A stretch of 7,328 bases of DNA from Terriglobus sp. (GCA_023265355.1 JAHFTZ010000086.1:1-7328), one strand, 5' to 3'. Positions 1-5,987 are shown, counted from the stretch's first letter. Notes: generated by a model from the letters alone, not told the origin. A program made the numbers and translations.

Positions 1-1289
1 TCCGTCATACTCATGCCATGCTTGGCCAGGTCGACCGCCTGCCCCGTAAGGTGCGGGGAAGCCGTATCTCCCGTAGGCGGCGCTGCGTTGCCATTGATGC
101 GCATCAGATGCCGCTGGAAATCGACGGTGCGCACGGCGGAGTTGATCTGAATCGATGCGTGAAAACGGGCGAAGTGCGCACGGCCCAGATCCGAGAGGAA
201 GCGTACCGTCCACGGACGCGCATAGCGGCGGTTTGCCGGGAGGCGCTCATCCACCTGAACGCCCGCCCCTACTGGCAGTGCGACCAGAAGCTTCGCTCTG
301 CGCATGCTGTTGAGCTGGTTGTCATCTTCAATGCGCTCCAGGCCATCCTGCGTCGCCATCATGTTCTGATGGACCAGAATCTCGTGCGATCCCTTCATCG
401 GAGCGGGCACAATCAGACGTCCGTTGCGACTTAGAAGGGCGGGCATCGTCTTTGGTCCGTAACTGACGGAAGCATCGTCGGTGTCGTCGTCCGCTTCGTC
501 CTCATCTTCTTTGGGCAAGGCCTTCTTGCCGAACTCTTTGGTCGTCAGGGAGGCGGCCGTCTGCGGATCGATCACGGCTTTCCGTCCGCGCGTGTTTGCA
601 GCAACCGTCGACGCGACCGAGGCTGGCTTCTTTGCCGCAGCAGGCGCAGGCAGGTTCAGCTTCTGTGTAGGTGATTTGGCGACGATGGCGGCTTCGGCCC
701 TGGTGACAGGCTCTGCTTTCGTCGCAACGTCGGCGTCACTGCTGACTCCGTCTTCCTCGGGCCTGGAAACGCCTGTCAGGGCAGAGCGTGGCTTGGTCGC
801 GGGCTCCGGCTGTGCCTCGGGTGCCTTGGACTGAACCTCAGCCGCCGCATCGAAGTCTGCAGCCGTGGCTTTACGGGGAGAGTTGTTCTGCTCAGAGACG
901 ACCGGCGTCTGCTTTTCCGCTGTCTGTGTTGCAACGTGAGAGGTGGGCCTGCTCAGAACTGCCTTGCTCGCCGGTGCATGATGTTGGCGGATCCAGGCAT
1001 GTACTGCGTCCTCGGTCTTCGGAGACGGCGTTTTGATGGTGGGATCCATACGCTCGCTCTGCATCCGGTCCGCGTTGGCGGCAGCGACCTCGCCTGCGCG
1101 CTGGATCTCCTCAGGAGTGGCGCGGCGTCGAACCGGCGCGTGCCTGATTGGCGCAGCTTTGGCGGAAGCAGCTTTCGCGTGCTTGGATTTGGCGGGCACG
1201 GGCTTGCGTTTCGTTGCGCCCTGGGCAGCGAGTGCGAAAAACACGAGGATTGTAGCGCCAGCGCGACGCCCACACCATTGAAGAGCCAT
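1..1289 (-). CDS. Secreted DUF5715-like protein with M15-peptidase-like motif (3' end beyond window)
   Basis: An uninterrupted minus-strand frame of 429 codons runs from ATG at 1289 off the left edge, so the C-terminus is missing. An in-frame TAG lies just upstream and no other start intervenes; no strong Shine-Dalgarno is visible. Residues 1-24 look like a signal peptide (RR, then hydrophobic GATILVFFALAAQG). Residues about 25-255 are a low-complexity Ala/Pro/Lys/Glu linker, and a very acidic patch (EDEDEADDDTDD) lies near 260-272. A folded domain follows, with the line SAVRTVDFQ (about 384-392) and then SPHLTGQAVDL (411-421). In M15-type D,D-/L,D-carboxypeptidases, an S-x-x-R-S element and an SxHxxGxAxD element supply the substrate-binding Arg and the zinc-binding His and Asp, here R387, H413 and D420. 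I infer an envelope protein that may act on peptidoglycan peptides. The DUF5715 label is from memory, and the expected downstream HxH ligand lies outside the window. Confidence 0.8.
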   Translation of the reverse strand, partial: MALQWCGRRAGATILVFFALAAQGATKRKPVPAKSKHAKAASAKAAPIRHAPVRRRATPEEIQRAGEVAAANADRMQSERMDPTIKTPSPKTEDAVHAWIRQHHAPASKAVLSRPTSHVATQTAEKQTPVVSEQNNSPRKATAADFDAAAEVQSKAPEAQPEPATKPRSALTGVSRPEEDGVSSDADVATKAEPVTRAEAAIVAKSPTQKLNLPAPAAAKKPASVASTVAANTRGRKAVIDPQTAASLTTKEFGKKALPKEDEDEADDDTDDASVSYGPKTMPALLSRNGRLIVPAPMKGSHEILVHQNMMATQDGLERIEDDNQLNSMRRAKLLVALPVGAGVQVDERLPANRRYARPWTVRFLSDLGRAHFARFHASIQINSAVRTVDFQRHLMRINGNAAPPTGDTASPHLTGQAVDLAKHGMSMT

Positions 1290-1372
1290 GGCAGACGGGC
1301 CGCGGAGATTCGCAGAGCATCTTCGACTCTAGAGAGGGGCGGCGGCTCATGTAAGTAACCAGGTCGGTTCCG

Positions 1373-1378
1373 TATACT
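1373..1378 (+). promoter_or_regulatory. Candidate -10 element for the PSCyt1 lipoprotein gene
   Basis: TATACT matches the bacterial -10 consensus at five of six positions and sits 15 bp before the ATG at 1394. Transcription would begin near 1385, leaving a leader of only about 9 nt with no Shine-Dalgarno. No good -35 hexamer lies 16-18 bp upstream (tgtaag/gtaagt). The element is inferred from sequence only. Confidence 0.35.
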
Positions 1379-1393
1379 CTTTCGACAACACCC

Positions 1394-1822
1394 ATGATTT
1401 GGCCGCCTCCCGTAAAACGCTCCCCGCCCTTGTTCCGATCTGCACTTTTGGCTGGAATCTGCCTCTTTCTCTTAGGTTGTCGCCCGGATCCTCCTAAATT
1501 GACCTCAGACCCAAAACAGAACTTTTACCTCCAGCACGTGGGTCCTGTTCTCAAAGAGAACTGCTACCGCTGTCACGCCGGGATGAACCGCAAGGGCGGC
1601 TTCCGTATGGATTCGCGCGCCGCGCTTCTCGCAGGGGGAAAAGATGGCGTCGCCGTGGTGCCGGGAGATCCGGAGAAGAGCCGTATGCTGCACGTCGTCC
1701 GGCGTGAGGAAGCTTGGGGGAAACCTATGCCGCCGGATGGGCCTTTGACCGAGGGTGAGATCGCTGCCATCGAGCAGTGGATCCGCGACGGAGCCGTGAT
1801 GCCTGAGGCGGAGCGCCGCTAA
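1394..1822 (+). CDS. Small lipoprotein with a single PSCyt1-type cytochrome c domain
   Basis: A 142-residue protein. Residues 1-29 form a lipoprotein signal: basic start, hydrophobic LLAGICLFLLG, and lipobox LLGC with lipidated Cys29. The rest is one PSCyt1-like (planctomycete cytochrome C) domain. It has the haem site CYRCH (57-61), then the family hallmarks GGFRMDSR, VVPGDPEKS and KPMPPDGPLT, where Met112 is the likely distal haem ligand, and ends in the helix EIAAIEQWIRDGA. In the best-known family members this domain leads into large DUF1549/DUF1553 proteins; here it stands alone. It is probably a membrane-anchored periplasmic electron carrier or redox sensor. The ATG at 1394 is the only start that keeps the signal peptide, although no ribosome binding site is evident. 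It is divergent from the gene at 1-1289, and its stop overlaps that of the converging HD gene by 4 bp. The partner enzyme is not visible here. Confidence 0.88.
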   Translation: MIWPPPVKRSPPLFRSALLAGICLFLLGCRPDPPKLTSDPKQNFYLQHVGPVLKENCYRCHAGMNRKGGFRMDSRAALLAGGKDGVAVVPGDPEKSRMLHVVRREEAWGKPMPPDGPLTEGEIAAIEQWIRDGAVMPEAERR

Positions 1823-2412
1823 AGTTCGCCCTTTGCTTCCTCTTGAAGAGAGGCGAGGAAGTGCTGCAGAACAGCGATGCGAGGAGCGGCGAGTTCGCGC
1901 GTGCGATCCAGCGTAATCTTAGCTGGAAGCGTATCGAGCGCGCGGGTCAGATACAAACTGGCGTCGGCGAAGGTAGAGAAGCGCGTGTCGCGGCCCACCT
2001 TGCAGACCGTCCGCAGGATGCCGACAGAACCAAGCTGTTCAAGAATGTCCGCATCGCGTAGAACCGCCGATTCGCGCGATTGCGGCGTGTTGTGCGGCTG
2101 GTGGTGCGCGATGCACTCGACGACGGCGGGGATCTTCTCCTGGGGAAAGCCGAGGCGCGTAAGGATCTCGGGCGTTACACGCACGGCGTAGGCCGCCGAA
2201 TCCCACTTTTCCAGCTCGAGCTTTTCCGCGGGCCGGTGGCCGAGAAAGACACCGAGATCATGCAGCCAGGCAGAGGCGAACAGAATGTCCGGGTCGGCCT
2301 CAGGATCGATGAGCTGGGTCAGGGCGTAGAGGCGCGGCTGGTGTGAAAACTTCTCAACGGGCAGGGCTTCGGTTCGGATGTAGGAGATGAGCTCTTCGCG
2401 CCAGGATGCCAT
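1819..2412 (-). CDS. HD-domain metal-dependent phosphohydrolase
   Basis: A 197-residue soluble protein with no signal peptide or membrane segment. The HD-superfamily metal ligands can be followed in order: H24 in KFSHQPRLY, H51-D52 in AWLHDLG, H103/H104 in IAHHQP, and D120/D122 in LRDADILEQLG. HD proteins hydrolyse phosphate esters such as nucleotides or cyclic nucleotides. Its size and layout fit single-domain HD hydrolases (YedJ-like), not HD-GYP or RelA/SpoT proteins. The substrate cannot be told from sequence. The C-terminal third (about 130-197) is helical and Leu/Ala-rich. The ATG at 2412 has no clear Shine-Dalgarno; TCGACT-N17-TAAAGT ending at 2419 could be a weak promoter giving a nearly leaderless mRNA. 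Its stop codon TAG overlaps the stop of the opposing PSCyt1 gene. Confidence 0.85.
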   Translation of the reverse strand: MASWREELISYIRTEALPVEKFSHQPRLYALTQLIDPEADPDILFASAWLHDLGVFLGHRPAEKLELEKWDSAAYAVRVTPEILTRLGFPQEKIPAVVECIAHHQPHNTPQSRESAVLRDADILEQLGSVGILRTVCKVGRDTRFSTFADASLYLTRALDTLPAKITLDRTRELAAPRIAVLQHFLASLQEEAKGEL

Positions 2413-2568
2413 ATAAGAACTTTAGAGGACGCGATGGGTGGAGTCGAGGTAAAGGATTGAATGATGATCCCGCGTGTCTTTGCCACCCATTCTTTTGTCA
2501 TCCTGCAGCGTAGCGAAGGATCTGCTTTTGTATTTCCTCTGAGATCCGGCTCGTGCGCTCCGCGCGAC
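2413..2568. other. Intergenic spacer carrying a dispersed repeat
   Basis: A 156-bp spacer between two minus-strand genes. It holds copy A of the dispersed repeat (2496-2520) and the upstream region of the HD gene. No convincing intrinsic terminator for the PEGA gene was seen: there are GC-rich stretches but no T-run. A minus-strand frame crosses the repeat, but its peptide is what the repeat itself produces (GNTKADPSLRCRMTKE) and it runs into the HD gene in another frame, so it is not called as a gene. Confidence 0.6.
2496..2520 (+). repeat. Dispersed intergenic repeat, copy A
   Basis: This 25-bp element begins TGTCATCCTGCAGCG and ends GCGAAGGA. It matches copy B at 5960-5984 at 20 of 25 positions, and both copies are preceded by a T-rich stretch. 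Both are intergenic and in the same orientation relative to the window. Repeats beginning GTCATcCTGAGCG and ending in AGCGAAGGATCTG are, from memory, abundant between genes in acidobacterial genomes. Function is unknown. Confidence 0.6.
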
Positions 2569-3402
2569 CTACTTTGCAACTTCTAGTTCCGCGTTCAGAT
2601 GGACACTTGAGCCGGACAGGTTCATAGCCTTGCTCCAGTCTTGGTAGCCTTTCTTCTTCACGGTGATCGTGTGTTGCCCCTGTGCGACCGAAAGACTGGA
2701 CGGAGTATTGCCCACGAACTTGCCGTCCACTTCGATGTCAGCTCCAGGAGAAGAAGAGTCGACTACGAGAGTTGCGGATTGCACGCCATCAACCGAGGGT
2801 GAGGCTGATGTAGCTGCAGTGAAGGAGGCAAGGTTCAACTGAGTGTCGCCTTGCACGAAGGCTGTAACGTCAGTGCCCTTGGGAATCGTAATGTCTTTGC
2901 CATGCATGAAGAGGAAGAGGGGAGCTGCAGGGAAGAAGACAATGGTGGTGGCCACCATGGCGCTCGTCATCACTCCGATGTGTCCTCCGCCTTTGGCGTC
3001 TTTCACTGCGCGGAGCTGCACTCTTTCTCCGTCGACCAGACGCATGCTGTCCACATGGACATCGAGTTTTCCGCCGCGGCCCAGACGTCTCTTGGGTTCG
3101 GCCATCGTAACAGTGGCAATGGCGTGCGATCCCTTCGAGACAACTGTGATGCCTTGCACCAGAATATCTTCCGTGACTTCAAAGGGAACATGTTGACCTA
3201 CCTGGGCGTCGGCAGAACTGACAGTGTCCATCAGGCGCAGCTTGACCGCTGTACCATCCAACAACGTATTGGGAGGAGGAACAGCCGAGGGTTCTGCCGT
3301 TACGGAAGCTTTGGCCGGTGTGGCTGGCACGGCTGACTGGGTGGATACAGGGCTCGCAAAGGTAAGCGCGCCGATGAGATACAAGGCAATACAGATCTGC
3401 AT
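2569..3402 (-). CDS. Secreted PEGA-domain protein with a conserved hydrophobic core segment
   Basis: A 277-residue protein. I chose ATG at 3402 over the TTG one codon earlier because AGGA lies 6 nt before the ATG. Residues 1-17 (MQICIALYLIGALTFAS) form a signal peptide, followed by a Pro/Ala-rich linker to about 45. Residues about 46-190 form a beta-rich region (GTAVKLRLMDTVSSADAQVG, VPFEVTEDI). It contains a long hydrophobic stretch (MVATTIVFFPAAPLFLFMHG) followed by KDITIPKGTDVTAFV. Residues about 209-272 are a PEGA domain: ADIEVDGKFVGNTPSSL, then GQHTITVKKKGYQDW. PEGA is a small surface-associated beta fold whose usual role is unclear. The same domain order is, in my memory, frequent in acidobacteria, and the protein is probably periplasmic or anchored in the envelope. 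It follows the RES toxin by 83 nt and may be transcribed separately. Confidence 0.82.
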   Translation of the reverse strand: MQICIALYLIGALTFASPVSTQSAVPATPAKASVTAEPSAVPPPNTLLDGTAVKLRLMDTVSSADAQVGQHVPFEVTEDILVQGITVVSKGSHAIATVTMAEPKRRLGRGGKLDVHVDSMRLVDGERVQLRAVKDAKGGGHIGVMTSAMVATTIVFFPAAPLFLFMHGKDITIPKGTDVTAFVQGDTQLNLASFTAATSASPSVDGVQSATLVVDSSSPGADIEVDGKFVGNTPSSLSVAQGQHTITVKKKGYQDWSKAMNLSGSSVHLNAELEVAK

Positions 3403-3485
3403 CAAGAGTCCTAAATTCTCAGAGTGACTTAGTGTCCTGGGGACCCCTGCTTCGCCAGAGACTGCGAAAGAAATGGGACACAGAG

Positions 3486-3938
3486 CTAAAGAATAACGTA
3501 GCGAGGATCGAGCGTGAAGAGCTCCGCCTTACCGAAGCGGAGCTTCTGGAAGGCGGGGTGAGCCGGATTTAGGACGAAGTTATCTTCGAGCCTGTTCACG
3601 GCGACGCTGGGTACGCGAAGCACAGCGGTGCGCAAAGACTTCACCCACGCGTCTCCGAAGGCGCGAGAGGCGGGTTCGTCCAGCCATTTCGTGGCCTCCA
3701 CCGCGACCGCTGCAGGAACGGTGATGCGGGTAAGGGAACGCGGCGGGAGCTTGCGCCCTCCGGCGTGGATGAGAGTTTCCAGCAGAGCGAGACTGATATG
3801 TTCTGCTGCATAGACCACGCGGGTTCCCTGCGAGTGCCAGCGACCCGGAGCGCGCATGGCTCCTGCGGAGTCTGATGCGGCGAAGGCCGTGGAGTGCATA
3901 CGGTAAATGGGGAACTCTGCTGCCTTTGCCGCGGACAT
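3486..3938 (-). CDS. RES-domain toxin of a type II toxin-antitoxin system
   Basis: A 150-residue RES-family protein. The conserved residues are visible: R33 in PGRWHSQGTRVVY, Y43, E54 in ISLALLETL, and S111 in VPSVAVN, followed by the family line NFVLNPAHPAF (120-130). Characterised RES toxins, including the mycobacterial homologue MbcT, destroy NAD+ and stop growth until the antitoxin is restored. All named residues are present, so the toxin is probably active. The frame is open from 3989, but ATG at 3938 is the better start. It lies 1 nt after the antitoxin stop (TAGCATG), which suggests translational coupling, and it removes a Ser-rich extension unlike the family. The upstream Xre-type gene is its cognate antitoxin; the next gene downstream, a PEGA protein, is unrelated. 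Confidence 0.92.
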   Translation of the reverse strand: MSAAKAAEFPIYRMHSTAFAASDSAGAMRAPGRWHSQGTRVVYAAEHISLALLETLIHAGGRKLPPRSLTRITVPAAVAVEATKWLDEPASRAFGDAWVKSLRTAVLRVPSVAVNRLEDNFVLNPAHPAFQKLRFGKAELFTLDPRYVIL

Positions 3939-3939
3939 G

Positions 3940-4356
3940 CTAGACGGCGAAGCCGTGCTCAAGTGCGATGAGGAGATCTTCGACCGCACGTCCGCCGGAC
4001 TCTGTCTTCAGGAGCGAATAAGGCGTAGCGGCACGCAGTTCAGGGTGCGGCGCGTTGAGCCAGTTAACGGCAGCTTCCTTCTCTCCCCAGACAGCTTCGG
4101 CGAGCGCCAGAACACGCTGGAGCCGAAGTGCGGACTGACTGGCCGAAGGCGAGAGCGTAGCTCCGGAACGCTTCCATGAGGAGTCCGGGATGATCTCCGC
4201 GCGGAGGCGTCCTGCGGGGATAGGAGAGCCCTGGGCCACTGCGGCGAAGAGGTGCGTGGCTTTCTTCTTGGAGACGGTATCCTCCGCTCCGCGATGAATC
4301 GCAGGACGGCGGGTCTTCTCGGGGATGGGTTTCTGGACGACTGCGGCCTGGGCCAT
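3940..4356 (-). CDS. Xre/MbcA-ParS-type antitoxin of the RES toxin
   Basis: A 138-residue protein. After a basic, disordered N-terminus (1-30), residues about 31-75 look like the Xre-like HTH part (GRLRAEIIPDSSWKRSGATL). Residues about 80-138 match the MbcA/ParS/Xre toxin-binding domain: RLQRVLALAEAVWGEKEAA, WLNAPHPELRAATPYSLL, then a terminal ALEHGFAV. In this family the C-terminal tail plugs the toxin active site, and the HTH part represses the operon. The start ATG at 4356 is well supported by AAGGAAG at 4368-4362 with a 5-nt spacing, and a TATAAT lies just upstream. The TAG stop is 1 nt before the toxin ATG, giving the usual antitoxin-first order. The sequence is complete with no sign of decay. 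Confidence 0.92.
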   Translation of the reverse strand: MAQAAVVQKPIPEKTRRPAIHRGAEDTVSKKKATHLFAAVAQGSPIPAGRLRAEIIPDSSWKRSGATLSPSASQSALRLQRVLALAEAVWGEKEAAVNWLNAPHPELRAATPYSLLKTESGGRAVEDLLIALEHGFAV

Positions 4357-4367
4357 GGCAACTTCCT

Positions 4368-4448
4368 TGGGTTCATTATAACCCTTGGTGTGGGTTCATC
4401 TGGCGCGTTCATTGTGGGTTCAGCGGAGGCGATACTGGAGGTTGGGTT
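4368..4448. repeat. TGGGTTCA direct repeats, likely antitoxin operator
   Basis: Three perfect copies of TGGGTTCA occur at 4368-4375, 4391-4398 and 4415-4422 (starts 23 and 24 bp apart), and a partial TGGGTT lies at 4443-4448. The first copy is also one arm of an inverted repeat, GGGTT (4369-4373) and AACCC (4380-4384), that straddles the antitoxin -10 box. Two-turn spacing and overlap with the promoter are what an autorepressing HTH antitoxin would need. The role is inferred. Confidence 0.6.
4375..4380 (-). promoter_or_regulatory. -10 box (TATAAT) of the antitoxin-toxin operon
   Basis: A perfect TATAAT on the minus strand, 18 nt upstream of the antitoxin ATG. Transcription would start near 4368, giving a very short leader that begins at the AAGGAAG ribosome binding site. 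There is no good -35 (CCAGAT at 17-bp spacing) and no extended TGn, so the promoter may be moderate or helped by a regulator. Confidence 0.5.
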
Positions 4449-4454
4449 AGATAG

Positions 4455-4459
4455 AGGAG
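4455..4459 (+). promoter_or_regulatory. Ribosome binding site deciding the SulP start
   Basis: AGGAG lies 4 nt before ATG 4464 but only 1 nt before the in-frame TTG at 4461, which favours the ATG. A weak promoter, TTCATT (4408-4413), 17 bp, GATACT (4431-4436), is possible and would overlap the repeat cluster. Confidence 0.6.
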
Positions 4460-4463
4460 TTTG

Positions 4464-5942
4464 ATGAACGTGCGCGAGGTAAGGGTTGAGGTGCTGGCGG
4501 GTTTGACGTCCGCGTTGTCGCTGGTGCCGGAGGTGGTGGGCTTTGCTCTGGTGGCGCATGTGAATCCGCTTACGGGTCTGTACGCGGCGTTCATCCTTTG
4601 CCTGGTGGCCGCGATCTGGGGCGGGCGTCCGGGCATGATCTCGGGTGCGGCGGGGTCGATGGCCGTCGTCTCTGCGGGCCTTGTAGTGCAGCACGGCGTG
4701 GAGTATCTCTTTGCCACGGTGGTGCTGACCGGCATCCTGCAGATGCTCTTCGCGTGGTTTCGTCTGGGCAAGCTGATCCGCATGGTGCCGCATCCGGTCA
4801 TGCTGGGATTCGTGAATGGGCTGGCGATCATTATCGCTTCGGCACAGTTGCAACACTTCCACGTGCGTACAGCGAACGGAACGGAGGTCTGGATGGCTCC
4901 CTCTGGACTCTTCACCATGCTTGGGCTGGTCGCCGTGACGGTCTTGGTGACCGTGTTGTTACCGAAGCTGACGAAGGCGTTCCCGTCCGCGCTGGCGGGT
5001 ATTCTGGCGACGACTGGAGTGGCGCTGGCGTTGGGCATCAAGACGCGCACCGTGGGAGATCTTGCTTCCATCCATGGTTCGCTTCCGAGCTTTCACGTGC
5101 CGCAGATCCCATACAAACTGGATACGCTCCGCATCATTCTTCCTTACGCGATCGTACTGGCCGTGATCGGGTTGGTGGAGACTCTGCTGACGCTGAACCT
5201 GATTGATGAGATCACGGACACCGGCGGACGTCCGAACCGCGAGTCGATGGCACAGGGAGCAGGAAACTTCATTGGTGCCTTGTTCGGCGGAATGGGCGGC
5301 TGCGCCATGATCGGGCAGAGCATCATCAACCTGAACGCCGGTGGACGCAGGCGTCTTTCGGGCATCGCTGCGGGAAGCTTTCTGCTGTCGTTCATTCTCG
5401 TGGGATCGAAGTTGATTGAACGCATCCCGCTGGCGGCGCTGGTAGGTGTGATGTTTGTAGTGGCAGCGGAGACCTTCAACTGGAAGAGTCTGCGTGGGAT
5501 GGCGAGGGTTCCAAAGCACGACACGATGGTGATGATCGTCGTGACGCTGGTGACGGTCTTTACCAATCTGGCGGTCGCAGTGGTATCGGGCATCGTCATC
5601 GCGGCTCTGGTCTTTGCATGGGACCATGCGCAGCAGCTTGAGGTGGAAGTAGAAACAATGCCGGAGAGCAAGACGTACCGCCTGCGCGGCAGCCTCTTCT
5701 TCGCCTCCGCAACGCAGTTCACGCGCTTCTTCACACCGAAGGAAGATCCTGCAAGGGTCTACCTGGAGTTCGATCATGCGCGGATTATGGATTCGTCCGC
5801 GCTGGAGGCGATTGAAGCGCTTGCGGGACGTTATCGGGATCTGGGGAAGACTCTGCACGTGAATGGTCTGAGCGAGAACTGCGACCGCTTGCTGCGCAGG
5901 AAAGATGGCGAAGTAATGCTGCTTCCGCTGGAGGCGGATTGA
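4464..5942 (+). CDS. SulP-family inorganic anion transporter with STAS domain
   Basis: A 492-residue inner-membrane protein. Hydrophobic helices start at residue 8 and continue to about 388 as the SulP transmembrane core. Family marks include NPLTGLYAAF (34-43), WGGRPGMISGAAGSMAVV, VPHPVMLGFVNGLAIII, and the loop GNFIGALFGGMGGCAMIGQS followed by INLNAGGRRRLSG. Residues about 389-492 are a cytosolic STAS domain with LEFDHARIMDSSALEAIEAL; D443-S444-S445 sits where anti-sigma antagonists carry their regulatory serine. SulP proteins carry sulfate, bicarbonate or dicarboxylates, usually with Na+ or H+; the GGMGGCAMIGQS subgroup is generally named sulfate permease, but the substrate cannot be read from this window. 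No sulfur-assimilation or carbonic anhydrase gene is adjacent. It is divergent from the toxin-antitoxin operon with 107 bp between starts. Confidence 0.92.
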   Translation: MNVREVRVEVLAGLTSALSLVPEVVGFALVAHVNPLTGLYAAFILCLVAAIWGGRPGMISGAAGSMAVVSAGLVVQHGVEYLFATVVLTGILQMLFAWFRLGKLIRMVPHPVMLGFVNGLAIIIASAQLQHFHVRTANGTEVWMAPSGLFTMLGLVAVTVLVTVLLPKLTKAFPSALAGILATTGVALALGIKTRTVGDLASIHGSLPSFHVPQIPYKLDTLRIILPYAIVLAVIGLVETLLTLNLIDEITDTGGRPNRESMAQGAGNFIGALFGGMGGCAMIGQSIINLNAGGRRRLSGIAAGSFLLSFILVGSKLIERIPLAALVGVMFVVAAETFNWKSLRGMARVPKHDTMVMIVVTLVTVFTNLAVAVVSGIVIAALVFAWDHAQQLEVEVETMPESKTYRLRGSLFFASATQFTRFFTPKEDPARVYLEFDHARIMDSSALEAIEALAGRYRDLGKTLHVNGLSENCDRLLRRKDGEVMLLPLEAD

Positions 5943-5959
5943 TCCTCACGTCTATTCTT

Positions 5960-5984
5960 TGTCATTCCGTAGCGTCGCGAGGGA
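5960..5984 (+). repeat. Dispersed intergenic repeat, copy B
   Basis: Begins TGTCATTCCGTAGCG and ends GCGAGGGA, 18 bp downstream of the SulP stop. It differs from copy A (2496-2520) at five of 25 positions, three of them C/T changes. It is followed within 4 bp by a perfect hairpin. Confidence 0.55.
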
Positions 5985-5987
5985 CAT

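Noticed and set aside
18..1358. Several plus-strand frames opposite the left-edge gene
   Set aside because: They are mirror frames of the continuous 429-codon minus-strand gene, which has a signal peptide and a recognisable domain; the plus-strand peptides show none.
2319..2579. Minus-strand frame of 86 codons across the 2413-2568 spacer
   Set aside because: Its middle is translated repeat sequence and its end overlaps the HD gene in another frame; this is a common false gene call over this repeat.
3432..3481. Nested inverted repeats GTGTCC/GGACAC and TTCGC/GCGAA after the toxin stop
   Set aside because: The arms are short and far apart and no T-run follows, so neither a terminator nor a structured RNA can be supported.
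3939..3989. N-terminal extension of the RES toxin to 3989
   Set aside because: It adds a Ser-rich stretch unlike the family and overlaps the antitoxin coding region; ATG 3938 directly after the antitoxin stop is better.
4008..4862. Minus-strand frame of 284 codons crossing the antitoxin and the sulP start
   Set aside because: It overlaps two well-supported genes in other frames and its peptide is low-complexity and basic.
4959..5858. Long minus-strand frame (299 codons) antisense to the SulP gene
   Set aside because: The plus-strand SulP reading is unambiguous. The antisense peptide is rich in Arg, His and Gln with no domain logic, as expected for a shadow frame in GC-rich DNA.
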